Source of the DNA: Helianthus annuus
Taxonomy: Eukaryota; Streptophyta; Magnoliopsida; Asterales; Asteraceae
Direction of reading: 5' to 3'
Length of the DNA stretch: 64,000 bases
Assembly (NCBI RefSeq): GCF_002127325.2
Contig: NC_035436.2
Location: 28,097,354 to 28,161,353, forward strand
Shown: piece after piece, positions 1 to 10,021 of the stretch
Layout of the letters: each line of letters begins with the position of its first letter
Numbering within the stretch: the first letter of the stretch is position 1
Translations under genes and position numbers: made by a program
Notes under the pieces: generated by a model
The model's input: the letters and a program-made list of their open reading frames with translations, nothing else
Told to the model about the DNA's origin: nothing
Database searches by the model: none

Positions 1-507
1 GTGGTGAACATAAAATTCCTCGTCCGCATGAACACCTAGAAAAAATGTATTGTTTAATAAATTATAACACGTATAGGTTAAAAAACAAATTTACTTGTAA
101 CATGAAAACATAACAAACTGATACTGTAGTTTCCAAAAATACAACATTAACACGTTTTCCAAAAAATTCAAATAAAACGTGGAAGTACATTTTATTGATG
201 ACGCCAAAAAGTGTAGATGCTATTGCATTTTTTTTATGGTGACCATATGTCATACTTTGTTAACGTATCCTTACTAAATTATTATTATGGTATGCGATAG
301 TGTCACCTTTTCAATACATACTATCATATATAACCTAACCATAGTACCAAGTTCAAGTCCTTTGTTTCCAAAAAAATATAAAAACTTAATACAAGTGTAA
401 CGACATGTTTTCTAAAAGCTTGTTTCTTAAAAAAAAATGGTTACACTTGTTTTTGCCTTGGAAAAAAATACCACATTTTCAACCAAACTACCCAAAACAT
501 CATCTGT

Positions 508-597
<90 letters not shown>

Positions 598-676
598 GTA
601 GTAATAATAATAATAATAAACTACAAACATTAAAAAAATGGGGTGTTACAATAAAACTATAGATAAAAACAATGAC
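1..676. other. AT-rich non-coding sequence, probably intron
   Basis: I found no convincing exon here. If the minus-strand gene at 677-1129 is real, this stretch is its next intron, because a donor (ACAG then GTCATT) ends exon 2 at 677. It is AT-rich and holds a long AAT run. Nothing else is recognisable. Confidence 0.4.
509..620. repeat. (AAT)n microsatellite
   Basis: About 35 consecutive AAT/ATA triplets with a single AGTAGT interruption near 597. The long Asn or Leu runs read across it are artefacts of the repeat. Confidence 0.95.
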
Positions 677-1129
677 CTGTGGATAGCAACTGAGTAAAAG
701 TACAATCTTGAACACCATCTTCATCATCATTTGGTCCATTTTGATTCAGAAGTGAGGCTACACATAAAAAAACAAAAAAAAATAAGCAACAAGAATCCAA
801 TGTACATCTAAACAAAGAAATCCTTAATTTACACAACAGAAAAAAGAAAGGAACCAACATGAATCGAACGAAAATCTACGCAAGCATTTAAAGCTGTACA
901 TTTAATGAAACAGAAAATAAAATCACTCACGTGGAATCTCTGAAGAAATAGGTTCAGGATCTGGAGAAACTCTACCCTCACCCAAAGCATCTTCATCTTC
1001 ATTAAATGCAAAATGAAGTGAAAGATTATGTGGGACAACATTTAAGGGTGAACCGGGATCATCATTGAGGTTGGGTAACTCCGTACCGCCGGCAACAGTT
1101 AGATGTTGTTGGCTGTTCGAATCAGCCAT
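677..1129 (-). CDS. 5' end of an unrecognised host gene (exons 1 and 2, partial)
   Basis: Two exons can be drawn on the minus strand. Exon 1 runs from an ATG at 1129 to 931 (199 bp) and ends at a strong donor, CAC then GTGAGT. Exon 2 runs from 757 to 677 (81 bp), between a T-rich acceptor ending GTGTAG and a donor ACAG then GTCATT. The frame stays open across the intron (phase 1), giving about 93 residues before the gene leaves the recognisable region. The start has a good context (AACATGG). The peptide is acidic and rich in Asn, Asp, Glu, Ser and Pro, with no signal peptide or membrane segment, and ends in FTQLLST. That ending faintly recalls the FTQLLAGAM-like stretch upstream of the first WRKY domain in group I WRKY factors, but no WRKY domain is in view, so I do not assign a family. 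It could also be a spurious gene model. Confidence 0.4.
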
Positions 1130-1348
1130 GTTAAATGCAAAATCTCTTCAATGGTGAGTAAGGATTCTCTCTTTAACACATTCTCTATCTATGGTGTTAA
1201 TAAATGAAATGAAAAAGCTGATGAGAAGATATGATATTGGAAGGTTGTGAGAGTAAGAAGGGAGAGAAGAAGAAAGTCTACAAAGTACTATAAGCATTTA
1301 TTAAAAAGCATGACAAGAATGAGGTTTGAAACAAGGAGAAAGTCTGCG
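1130..1348 (-). promoter_or_regulatory. Putative promoter and 5' UTR of the minus-strand gene
   Basis: Reading the minus strand upstream of the ATG at 1129 gives a pyrimidine-rich leader (CT-rich block about 1250-1277) and, further upstream, TATA-like AT stretches at about 1286-1306. Retroelement A begins at 1349, only about 45 bp upstream of that TATA-like region. Inferred from composition and position only. Confidence 0.35.
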
Positions 1349-1870
1349 TGTGACAACTCGTATTTCGAACCCACTTTTGTGTAACGTAACGTGATTATGT
1401 GAACATTAGTAATAACGTGATATATGTGAAATTGTGATTTGTTTATATGTTGCATGATTAGACCGTACATAACCCACTCGATTACACAATTTACCTCGGC
1501 CCACTCGGTTTACACTCACTTGGACTCGAGACCAAGGATGACTCGATAATGTGTTCGGCCCATTCCCAACACACAAAAACACGACACCCTTGGGGGTGTT
1601 CCCTCATTCTCGCAAACTCACACAAGTTACACAAACCCTAGAACTCTTGCATTCCCTCTCGACTCGGAACAAAGGCAGCCGACACCCCTTTCGCGAAGCT
1701 TGTAGTTCGGATTAATCATCTTTAGCATCTCGGTTAGTGTTCATGTTTACCGATTACCTGTTGAATGATGTTGTGAAGTGTGTGTTACAATAATCATACA
1801 TGTTAATCTAGGGTTCTTGTTAGTATGATTGTCGTGTTCATGTTATTCGGTTCATGATAGGGTTAACTAT

Positions 1871-1881
1871 GGGTATATAAG
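1871..1881 (+). promoter_or_regulatory. Putative TATA box in the LTR of element A
   Basis: The string GGGTATATAAGG lies about 525 bp into the LTR, a reasonable place for the U3 core promoter. It is repeated unchanged in the 3' LTR near 9217. No transcription start can be proved from sequence alone. Confidence 0.45.
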
Positions 1882-2801
1882 GTTGCATGATGTAGAACTG
1901 AATGGATAAGTGTAACCGGCTGTGATGTTATGATTTGGGAATATGATTTAGGTTGCTTGATAGTCTATGAAATCGATTGTCACATGATCCGATCCACTGT
2001 TCTTGATGATAATGGTATGAACATGCATGAATCTTGGTTAAAAACTGTTGTTTGATCCGTATGAATGCCATTGAAAAACTGTTAATTGATCCTGATTGAA
2101 CTGCCAAATTTGTGCATAATCTGTTACGGAATTTAGAAGCTACAAATCAGGAAGTCAATTACACCGGGTTGCGACAAGAGGTTGCGAGTCGGGAACACCT
2201 AGTCTCGACTCGAGACCTCACACCGACACACAGCAGCACAACTCGAAACCGTGGTTGCGAGTCCAGTTGCGACTCGAAACCGGACCATGACAAACCGAAA
2301 CGACCCTTGTTGCGACTCGAGACTTTCCTTCGTTGCGACTCGAAATCTCGACTCGAGACCATGTAACCGTACACGTTGATATTGGGCCTGCACACTATCA
2401 CGAGCCCAACTGGTTGGGCTGAACACTTGGACTATGCTTGTTATGTAACTGTTCACGCTGATACCTATACGATGATGAATACTTGTACAACCTGTTACAA
2501 TACGTGTAGAACCTACGTGCAATACTTGAATACGAATCTAATTGGTATGATAACTTGGTAGGACGTGGTTGATCGCTTATTAACTTAATTGAACTGTGTG
2601 TATCATACCGAGCAATCCCAGGTGAGTTCATTGCATTTTCTCAAGCATGTGTCCCGGTGGTTTGGGACAACTAGTAAACATTTGGACGGGAAACATTGGG
2701 TAAACAACTTAATCGGTTTTGGTTATTGCCTGGAGGGCAATGGGGGTAATTAGTTGATAGCGCTATTAGGTACTAATTATCTGGGTTTCACTATGGTTGT
2801 T

Positions 2802-2926
2802 TAGAGGCACACTCCTCGGTTACGTAAGGGCGTCTTCCCTAGGGTAACTAACTGAACAACATAGTGGGTTGCTAAGAGGCACACTCCTCGGTTACGTAAG
2901 GGCGTCGTCCCTAGGGTAACTAACAT
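2802..2926 (+). repeat. Two-copy tandem repeat inside LTR A
   Basis: A block of about 50 bp containing GAGGCACACTCCTCGGTTAC and ending CCCTAGGGTAAC occurs at 2802-2853 and again at 2875-2926 with one difference (GTCTTC versus GTCGTC). The LARD LTRs carry a diverged two-copy version of the same block, so the duplication predates the split of the two families. Confidence 0.85.
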
Positions 2927-3320
2927 GAGCAACAACGTAACACAACAGTGAATCGTATTAACATATATCTGGTAACACAACTCATGTACAAACCTTGAAC
3001 TCACCAGCGTAGTCTGACACACTTGTCTGCATGCTTGTAGGTCATTAACACTTGGAACATGGACTTGCTATCTGGGAGTGCTGGAGTGGTCATGGATCGA
3101 GGCTCTTGGATTTATTTACATTGGATACTTTGGTTTTAAGTATTATGAAACAATTGCTAAACAATTTATTATATGCTTCCGCTACACGATACTTTGGGAA
3201 TTGACACTATATTTTATTTAAGTAATTACTATTGGTTCAATATGATTGGTGGCTCAAACTCTGATGCGTAACACGCCTCGCGGGGGTTCCCGCTGGTGGA
3301 ATTATTGGGGGTGTTATAGT

Positions 3321-3386
3321 TGGTATCAGAGCCACTGGTTATAGTGAACTAGGTTTTAAAACGTTTTGTAAAACCAGACTATAACC
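3321..3386 (+). promoter_or_regulatory. Primer-binding site and adjoining stem-loop, element A
   Basis: TGGTATCAGAGC (3321-3332) is the usual plant primer-binding site complementary to the 3' end of initiator tRNA-Met. Directly downstream, GGTTATAG (3337-3344) can pair with CTATAACC (3379-3386) and GGTTTTA (3352-3358) with TAAAACC (3369-3375). The same two-part stem is present beside the sites of element C and the LARD, although the loops differ. Confidence 0.8.
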
Positions 3387-3630
3387 GAACGCCTTCGAAC
3401 ATCGATCATGAAACTCAGCTCCAGATTGCAAGGTTCGTCTCTCCCTTTATATATTACTAGCTTAGCAGTCACACACTCACAACGTATATGAACTGACACA
3501 TTTAATACTATAGTGACTGGATAGTGTGACACTACTCGTCGACTCATATGAACCATAGACTTGTGATACCACCTGTTGTGTTGTTTGAACGGAATAAACT
3601 TTGAGCGCAAGCTAAGAGGCACTGAGATAA

Positions 3631-3688
3631 GCATGCAAATTGCCTTATTATTATGGGTGCACACTTAATAATAACGCGTGGTGCATGC
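3631..3688 (+). promoter_or_regulatory. Leader hairpin with palindromic GTGCAC loop, element A
   Basis: GCATGCA (3631-3637) pairs with TGCATGC (3682-3688), and TTATTATTA (3645-3653) with TAATAATAA (3666-3674). The loop carries the self-complementary hexamer GTGCAC (3657-3662). A matching structure occurs in both LARD internal regions (17643-17700 and 21801-21858, minus strand). By analogy with retroviral dimer-initiation loops this may be a dimerisation or packaging signal; that role is inference. Confidence 0.55.
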
Positions 3689-3933
3689 AAGTCCCAGTGA
3701 GGCTTATCGAGCGTGAGAAGGGTTCCGCCTTACTATGTGTAAACTTGGTAGTATATAGATATCTGTATGACACCTGACTTCCATCTCCTATTGATTTCTA
3801 AATCGGTTTATTCCTAACTATAGAAACATGAGTGGACGAGGACACGGACGTGGCAACATCAACATGACACAGGCTGAGTTGACTGACCTAATCAATACCC
3901 GCGTGGCTGAGGCCTTAGCAGCCTATCAAGCTG

Positions 3934-4017
3934 GTACGGAATGTACCAAGTACTCTTTACTCTTATACCACGTACACGTCTTTTCATCCCTATAATGTGT
4001 TCCCTTTCGTCATTTAG
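3934..4017 (+). other. Short GT-AG intron in gag of element A
   Basis: The donor is CTG then GTACGG; the acceptor is T-rich and ends CATTTAG. The intron is phase 1 and 84 bp. Reading straight through meets a TAA within the intron, so an unspliced message gives only about 50 residues. Element C has an intron of the same phase at the same position, and the exon 1 peptide (MSGRG, then GNINMTQA) is conserved between the two, which supports exon 1 as coding. Confidence 0.7.
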
Positions 4018-7000
4018 GTCAGCAAGCGCAACCTCAACCTAACCAGCCTGCGTGTACATTCAAAATGTTTATGGACTGTAAGCCACAGACCTTCACCGGA
4101 ACTGAAGGGGCTGTGGGACTTCTAAGATGGTTCGAGAAAGCAGAGTCTGTGTTTGCTATCTGTAACTGTCCCGCTGGGGACAGGGTGAAATATGCTGCGG
4201 GTACCTTGGCAGATGGTGCCCTAACGTGGTGGAACGCCCAGGTACAGTTGTTGGGCATCGAGGTAGCGAATGCCACAACCTGGGAAGACTTTAAAGAACT
4301 GATCAGGGAGGAGTACTGTCCTCGGGATGAAGTCCAGAAGTTGGAAAACGAATACTACGACTTGAAGATGGTTGGATCTGAAGTCGAAGCGTATGTGAAG
4401 CGATCGTATGAACTGGCCGACATGTGCCCGAACTTGTCCCGGCCTATGTCTCGGAGGATTGAGTTATTCATCAAAGGGTTGCCTCCGCGTGTGAAAAGCT
4501 TGGTCACTGCAGCCCATCTCAATGATTTGACACAGATCGTTCGTCTGACTCATAAGATTGTGGACCAAGAGGTGGAAAACGATTCGTTACCTCCGCGTAT
4601 TTCGGCCGCTACTGCTGCTACACCCACTGCCACTGCGTCCGCTAATGATAACAAGCGGAAGTGGGGTGATTATGACAAAGCATCCAGTGCTGGCCAGACT
4701 CAGAAAAGGCCAGACAACAGCAACTGCAACATCAGCCAGTCGTCTTTTGTCAATCAAGGCCAGGGAAGTGGCCACAGCCAGGGTTCATATGCAGGGAGAA
4801 AGCCACGGTGTAACAAATGTGGCTATCATCATTGGGGGCCGTGTGGTCGGACGTGTAACAAGTGTGGTAAGCCAGGCCATGAGGCCAGGGATTGTAGGAC
4901 CTCACAACCCAAACACCAGCAACCACAGAACCAACAAAACCAGAGACAACAGGGACAGCCACCTCAGCAGAACCAAGGTTTCAGGAAGGGGTGCTATCAG
5001 TGTGGTGATGAGGGCCACTTTAAGCGGGATTGCCCTCAGTTAAACCAGAACGCCAACGACAACAACCGCCCAAATAATAACAATGCTGGGAACAACAACA
5101 ACAACAACGGCAACAACGGGGGTAATGGTGCTCGGGGCAGAGTGTTTCAACTTGGAGCAGGGGATGCCAGGAATGACGGCAACGTTGTAACTGGTACGTT
5201 TCCTGTTAACAATCGTATTGCTTCTGTATTATTTGATTCGGGTGCCGATTGGAGTTATGTGTCCCTAGAGTTTAGTCAACGATTAGGGATAACCCCAACA
5301 CCTTTAGAAGTTAAACAGGTAGTAGAATTAGCAGATGGTAAAACGATAGAAGCCTCGAACGTCCTTTTCGGGTGCAAACTAGATCTCGTGGGTCAGGTGT
5401 TTGATATTGACCTCCTTCCCGTTACGCTCGGTAGCTTCGATATAGTGGTAGGCATGGATTGGTTGTCCAAGCACCAAGCAGAAATTTTGTGTAAAGAGAA
5501 GATCATGCGTATCCCTCTCCCTGACGGGGAGTCACTGTTAGTTCAAGGGCATCGTAGTGGGGCGATGGTTGGGATTATCTCGGCCATGCGTGCACAGCAG
5601 TATCTACAAAAGGGGTATCCAGCAATGTTAGCGTTAGTTACCAACGATCAGTCTGAAGAGAGTAAGATTGAGGATCTACCAGTGGTGCGAGAATTCGCTG
5701 ATGTATTTCCAGAGGAGCTACCAGGGTTACCTCCTCACCGTCAAGTAGAATTTCAGATTGATCTTGCACCGGGAGCGGCTCTAATTGCTCGAGCTCCTTA
5801 CCGGTTAGCACCAGGAGAGTTACAGGAACTGTCTAATCAACTGCAGGAGTTGTTGGACAGGGGCTTTATTCGACCCAGTTCTTCGCCTTGGGGAGCCCCA
5901 GTGCTGTTCGTAAAGAAGAAAGACGGGTCATTCCGTATGTGTATCGACTATCGAGAGCTCAACAAGGTGACCATTAAGAACCGCTATCCGTTACCACGCA
6001 TCGACGACTTGTTTGACCAGCTGCAAGGGTCAAGTTTCTATTCCAAGATCGACTTGAGATCAGGTTATCACCAGGTAAGGGTTAGGGAAGAGGATGTTCC
6101 CAAGACAGCTTTTCGAACGCGCTACGGACACTATGAGTTTTTGGTCATGCCGTTTGGATTGACTAATGCACCAGCGGTTTTCATGGATCTCATGAACCGC
6201 GTATGTAAGCCTTATCTCGATGAATTCGTTATAGTATTCATCGATGACATCTTAGTCTATTCGAGGAACAAGGAAGATCACGAGCGTCACCTACGTCTCA
6301 TCTTGGAACTTTTGAGAAGGGAACAACTGTATGCGAAGTTTTCTAAGTGCGACTTTTGGATTCGAGAAGTGCATTTCCTTGGGCACGTTGTTAACGAGAA
6401 AGGGATACATGTGGATCCTGCAAAGGTGGATGCATTTAAGAATTGGGCAGCACCAAAGACTCCGTCTGAAGTGCGGCAATTTCTTGGTCTCGCAGGGTAT
6501 TATCGTAGGTTCATTAAAGATTTCTCGAAAATCGCGCAACCCCTCACCTCACTGACACAGAAGAACACGTCGTACTCTTGGGGAACGAAGCAGGAAGAGG
6601 CCTTCCAATTGTTAAAACAGAAACTTTGCAGTGCACCGATTCTGTCGCTACCAGAGGGAACCGAAGATTTTGTGGTTTATTGTGATGCTTCGATTCAGGG
6701 TCTCGGTTGCGTGTTGATGCAACGCAAGAAGGTGATAGCTTATGCTTCTCGTCATCTGAAGGTGCACGAGAAGAACTACACGACACACGACTTGGAGTTA
6801 GGAGCGGTGGTATTTGCGTTGAAGATTTGGAGGCACTATCTGTACGGTACCAAATGCACCATCTACACCGACCATAGGAGCCTCCAGCACATCTTCGACC
6901 AGAAAGAGTTGAATATGCGACAACGCCGATGGGTGGAATTATTGAACGATTATGAATGTGCCATCAAGTATCATCCGGGCAAGGCAAACGTTGTAGCTGA

Positions 7001-8536
7001 CGCCCTCAGCAGAAAGGATAATGCACCTAGGCGTGTGCGAGCATTGCAACTCACGATCGAGTCCAACCTTCCTTCCCAGATACGAGACGCTCAGTTAGAA
7101 GCGTTGAAACCCGAAAATGTTCGAGCTGAAGCTTTACGTGGCTCGAGGCAACGACTAGAACAAAAGGGAGACGGCGCTTACTACGTAACCGGACGCATTT
7201 GGGTCCCATTCTTTGGCAACTTACGGGAACTTGTAATGGAAGAGGCACATAAATCACGTTACTCTGTACATCCTGGATCAGATAAGATGTACCACGACTT
7301 GAAAACTACCTACTGGTGGCCCAGCATGAAGGCACATATAGCAACCTACGTCAGCAAGTGTTTGACTTGTGCTAAAGTCAAAGCAGAACATCAAAAGCCC
7401 TCAGGTCTACTGCAGCAACCAGAAATACCCACCTGGAAGTGGGAACAGATCGCTATGGATTTTGTGACAGGGTTGCCCAGAACTCAGACTGGGAATGACA
7501 CTATCTAGGTGATTGTTGATCGCCTCACGAAATCAGCACACTTCTTAGCAATCAAGGAAACAGACAAGTTTTCTCAATTGGCAGCAATCTACCTTAAGGA
7601 AGTGGTCTCTAGGCATGGGGTGCCAACTTCTATCATCTCAGACCGTGATCCGCGTTTCACTTCAGAATTATGGCAGTCAATGCATAAATCGTTTGGTTCC
7701 CAACTCGACATGAGTACCGCTTATCACCCACAGACGGATGGTCAAAGCGAGCGCACCATCCAAACCCTCGAAGATATGCTTCGAGCATGCGTACTCGACT
7801 TTGGAAAGGGATGGGAGAAGCACCTACCGTTGATAGAATTCTCCTACAACAACAACTACCATTCAAGCATTAAGGCAGCTCCGTTCGAAGCACTGTACGG
7901 ACGGAAATGTCGCTCACCTCTCTGTTGGCATGAGGTGGGTGACAGCCAGATCACAGGCCCTGAGTTTGTCCTTGAAGCATCAGAAAGCATCGTGCAGATC
8001 AGAAATCGTATGGCCGCAGCCCGCGATCGTCAGAAAAGCTACGCTGACAAGCGTAGTAAACCACTGGAATTTGAAGTTAATGACCGCGTTATGTTAAAGG
8101 TTTCACCCTGGAAGGGTGTGGTGCGTTTTGGGAAACGCGGCAAATTAAACCCTCGTTATGTAGGACCCTTCAAAATTGTGGAACGGATTGGAAAGGTGGC
8201 CTACAGGTTGGAATTACCGGCTGAGTTGGGTAATGTCCATGATGTATTTCACGTATCACAGCTAAAGAAGTGTTTGGTTGATGAAACACTAGTAGTACCA
8301 TTCCAAGAGCTAAAGATAGATGACAAATTGCAGTTTGTCGAAGAACCAATTGAGATTATGGATCGGGAGGTTAAAGTTCGTAAACACAGCCGTATACCGA
8401 TTGTGAGAGTTCGTTGGAACTCAAGACGTGGTCCAGAGTTCACGTGGGAACGCGAGGACCAGATGAAACTTAAGTACCCACACCTGTTCCCCGAAGACCA
8501 GTCTAAACCTAGCGAACCTAATGTTGATGCAACTAG

Positions 8537-8585
8537 CGAATTTCGGGACGAAATTCCCATTCAAGTTGGGGAGGATGTGACACCC
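8537..8585 (+). promoter_or_regulatory. Fossil polypurine tract and LTR start inside the pol tail
   Basis: AATTTCGGGACGAAATT, then a purine-rich GTTGGGGAGGAT, then GTGACACCCC: exactly the junction used as LTR start by element C and the LARD. In A it is coding (FRDEIP..., then VTP) and lies about 115 bp upstream of the LTR boundary actually used. Confidence 0.75.
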
Positions 8586-8654
8586 CAGGAAAACCAGCAA
8601 ACGATATAACCTACCTAGCTTTAACTTATCTAGCTTCTCAGTGAGTGCGTGTAC

Positions 8655-8692
8655 CAAATTTCGGGACGAAATTTCTTTTTAGTTGGGGATAC
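8655..8692 (+). promoter_or_regulatory. Working polypurine tract of element A
   Basis: A second copy of the module: AATTTCGGGACGAAATT, an in-line TAG, then TTGGGGATAC directly before the 3' LTR start TGTGACA at 8693. The purine run abutting the LTR is the expected plus-strand primer. Confidence 0.8.
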
Positions 8693-9814
8693 TGTGACAA
8701 CTCGTATTTCGAACCCACTTTTGTGTAACGTAACGTGATTATGTGAACATTAGTAATAACGTGATATATGTGAAATTGTGATATGTTTATATGTTGCATG
8801 ATTAGACCGTACATAACCCACTCGATTACACAATTTACCTCGGCCCACTCGGTTTACACTCACTTGGACTCGAGACCAAGGATGACTCGATAATGGGTTC
8901 GGCCCATTCCCAACACACAAAAACACGACACCCTTGGGGGTGTTCCCTCATTCTCGCAAACTCACACAAGTTACACAAACCCTAGAACTCTTGTATTCCC
9001 TCTCGACTCGGAACAAAGGCAGCCGACACCCCTTTCGCGAAGCTTGTAGTTCGGATTAATCATCTTTAGCATCTCGGTTAGTGTTCATGTTTACCGATTA
9101 CCTGTTGAATGATGTTGTGAAGTGTGTGTTACAATAATCATACATGTTAATCTAGGGTTCTTGTTAGTATGATTGTCGTGTTCATGTTATTCGGTTCATG
9201 ATAGGGTTAACTATGGGTATATAAGGTTGCATGATGTAGAACTGAATGGATAAGTGTAACCGGCTGTGATGTTATGATTTGGGAATATGATTTAGGTTGC
9301 TTGATAGTCTATGAAATCGATTGTCACATGATCCGATCCACTGTTCTTGATGATAATGGTATGAACATGCATGAATCTTGGTTAAAAACTGTTGTTTGAT
9401 CCGTATGAATGCCATTGAAAAACTGTTAATTGATCCTGATTGAACTGCCAAATTTGTGCATAATCTGTTACGGAATTTAGAAGCTACAAATCAGGAAGTC
9501 AATTACACCGGGTTGCGACAAGAGGTTGCGAGTCGGGAACACCTAGTCTCGACTCGAGACCTCACACCGACACACAGCAGCACAACTCGAAACCGTGGTT
9601 GCGAGTCCAGTTGCGACTCGAAACCGGACCATGACAAACCGAAACGACCCTTGTTGCGACTCGAGACTTTCCTTCGTTGCGACTCGAAATCTCGACTCGA
9701 GACCATGTAACCGTACACGTTGATATTGGGCCTGCACACTATCACGAGCCCAACTGGTTGGGCTGAACACTTGGACTATGCTTGTTATGTAACTGTTCAC
9801 GCTGATACCTATAC
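8693..9814 (+). repeat. 3' LTR of element A, truncated
   Basis: Matches 1349-2470 over 1122 bp without gaps. The differences I see are near 8777 (GTGATAT versus GTGATTT), near 8896 (AATGGG versus AATGTG) and near 8994 (CTTGTA versus CTTGCA). It ends abruptly at CTATAC (9814), where the microsatellite-associated elements begin; the last 848 bp of the LTR are absent. Confidence 0.93.
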
Positions 9815-10018
9815 ATCACGTAGGAGACAATGGTAACCGTTGGATCAGGGTTATAATCACGCATGGGACCACATAATCACGCATGGGACCACATAATCAC
9901 GCATGGGACCACATAATCACGCATGGGACTATAATCACGCACGTTCTATGATAATAACGCACGTTATATTTTTTGTCATGTATGTTAATGTAGGTTAAGC
10001 CCTGATGTACATTATACT

Positions 10019-10021
<3 letters not shown>
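9815..10021. mobile_element. Remnant of a microsatellite-targeting element (S1)
   Basis: A 207-bp segment between the broken LTR and a long TA run. Read on the minus strand its right end (ATAATGTACATCAGGGCTTA) resembles the left ends of S3 and S4 below (TGTACAAAA with CCCTAA or GGCTTA). It contains the 20-bp tandem repeat listed next. No coding capacity. Its left boundary may be missing. Confidence 0.5.
9853..9938 (+). repeat. 20-bp tandem repeat, about four copies
   Basis: The unit ATAATCACGCATGGGACCAC is repeated head to tail about four times, the last copy diverged. There are no spacers, so it is not a CRISPR-like array. Confidence 0.9.

Larger units (their letters stand above)
1349..3318 (+). 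repeat. 5' LTR of element A
   Basis: Begins TGTGACAACTCG and ends GGGGGTGTTATA, two bases before the primer-binding site. It is 1970 bp long. It contains a TATA-like box, a block of GAGTCG/CGACTC words (2165-2365) and a tandem duplication (2802-2926). Its right half is clearly related to the matching part of the LARD LTRs at 13873-25024. Confidence 0.92.
3828..8609 (+). pseudogene. gag-pol: gag-pol of element A, one intron and one nonsense codon
   Basis: The polyprotein starts at ATG 3828 (MSGRG...), is interrupted by an 84-bp intron (3934-4017), and continues from 4018. With residue 1 set at the Met at 4065, the order is: retrotransposon gag domain (about 10-170); three CCHC-type knuckles (about 248, 263 and 309, including [14 protein letters not shown]); aspartic protease DSGAD (about 390); RT with [10 protein letters not shown] (about 640) and FIDD in the active site (about 725); RNase H with VVYCDAS (about 871) and TDHRSL; and integrase zinc finger [11 protein letters not shown]...CLTCAK (1068-1103). 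A TAG at 7506-7508 stands where element C has Trp, just after GNDTI in the integrase core. After it the same frame is open to 8609, with the remaining integrase residues ([12 protein letters not shown]) and a chromodomain-like tail. No frameshift was seen. The last 25 or so codons are read through an old polypurine tract and LTR start. Confidence 0.92.
1349..9814 (+). mobile_element. LTR retrotransposon A, Ty3/gypsy chromovirus (Tekay/Del type), 3' truncated
   Basis: The order is 5' LTR (1349-3318), tRNA-Met-type primer-binding site (3321-3332), structured leader, gag-pol (3828-8609), polypurine tract, and a partial 3' LTR (8693-9814). The two LTRs align without gaps over 1122 bp and I saw only three substitutions, so the insertion is young. 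The 3' LTR stops at 9814, losing about 848 bp that the 5' LTR still has, so the right target duplication cannot be checked. The 5 bp left of the element are CTGCG. The polyprotein order gag, PR, RT, RNase H, INT, chromodomain-like tail is that of chromoviruses; the Tekay/Del label rests on family resemblance. Confidence 0.93.

Noticed and set aside
405..739. Long Asn and Leu homopolymer ORFs
   Set aside because: They are translations of the (AAT)n microsatellite.
677..1129. Calling the left-edge gene a WRKY transcription factor
   Set aside because: Only a five-to-seven residue resemblance (FTQLL) to the region upstream of the WRKY domain; no WRKYGQK or zinc finger in view.
2112..2561. ORFs on both strands within LTR A
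   Set aside because: They arise from the palindromic CGACTC/GAGTCG cluster, which keeps several frames open; duplicated in the 3' LTR.
3321..3332. tRNA gene
   Set aside because: Only the 12-bp complement of a tRNA 3' end is present, as expected for a primer-binding site; no tRNA gene was recognised anywhere in the window.
9853..9938. CRISPR-like array
   Set aside because: The 20-bp units are head to tail without spacers, in a plant genome.
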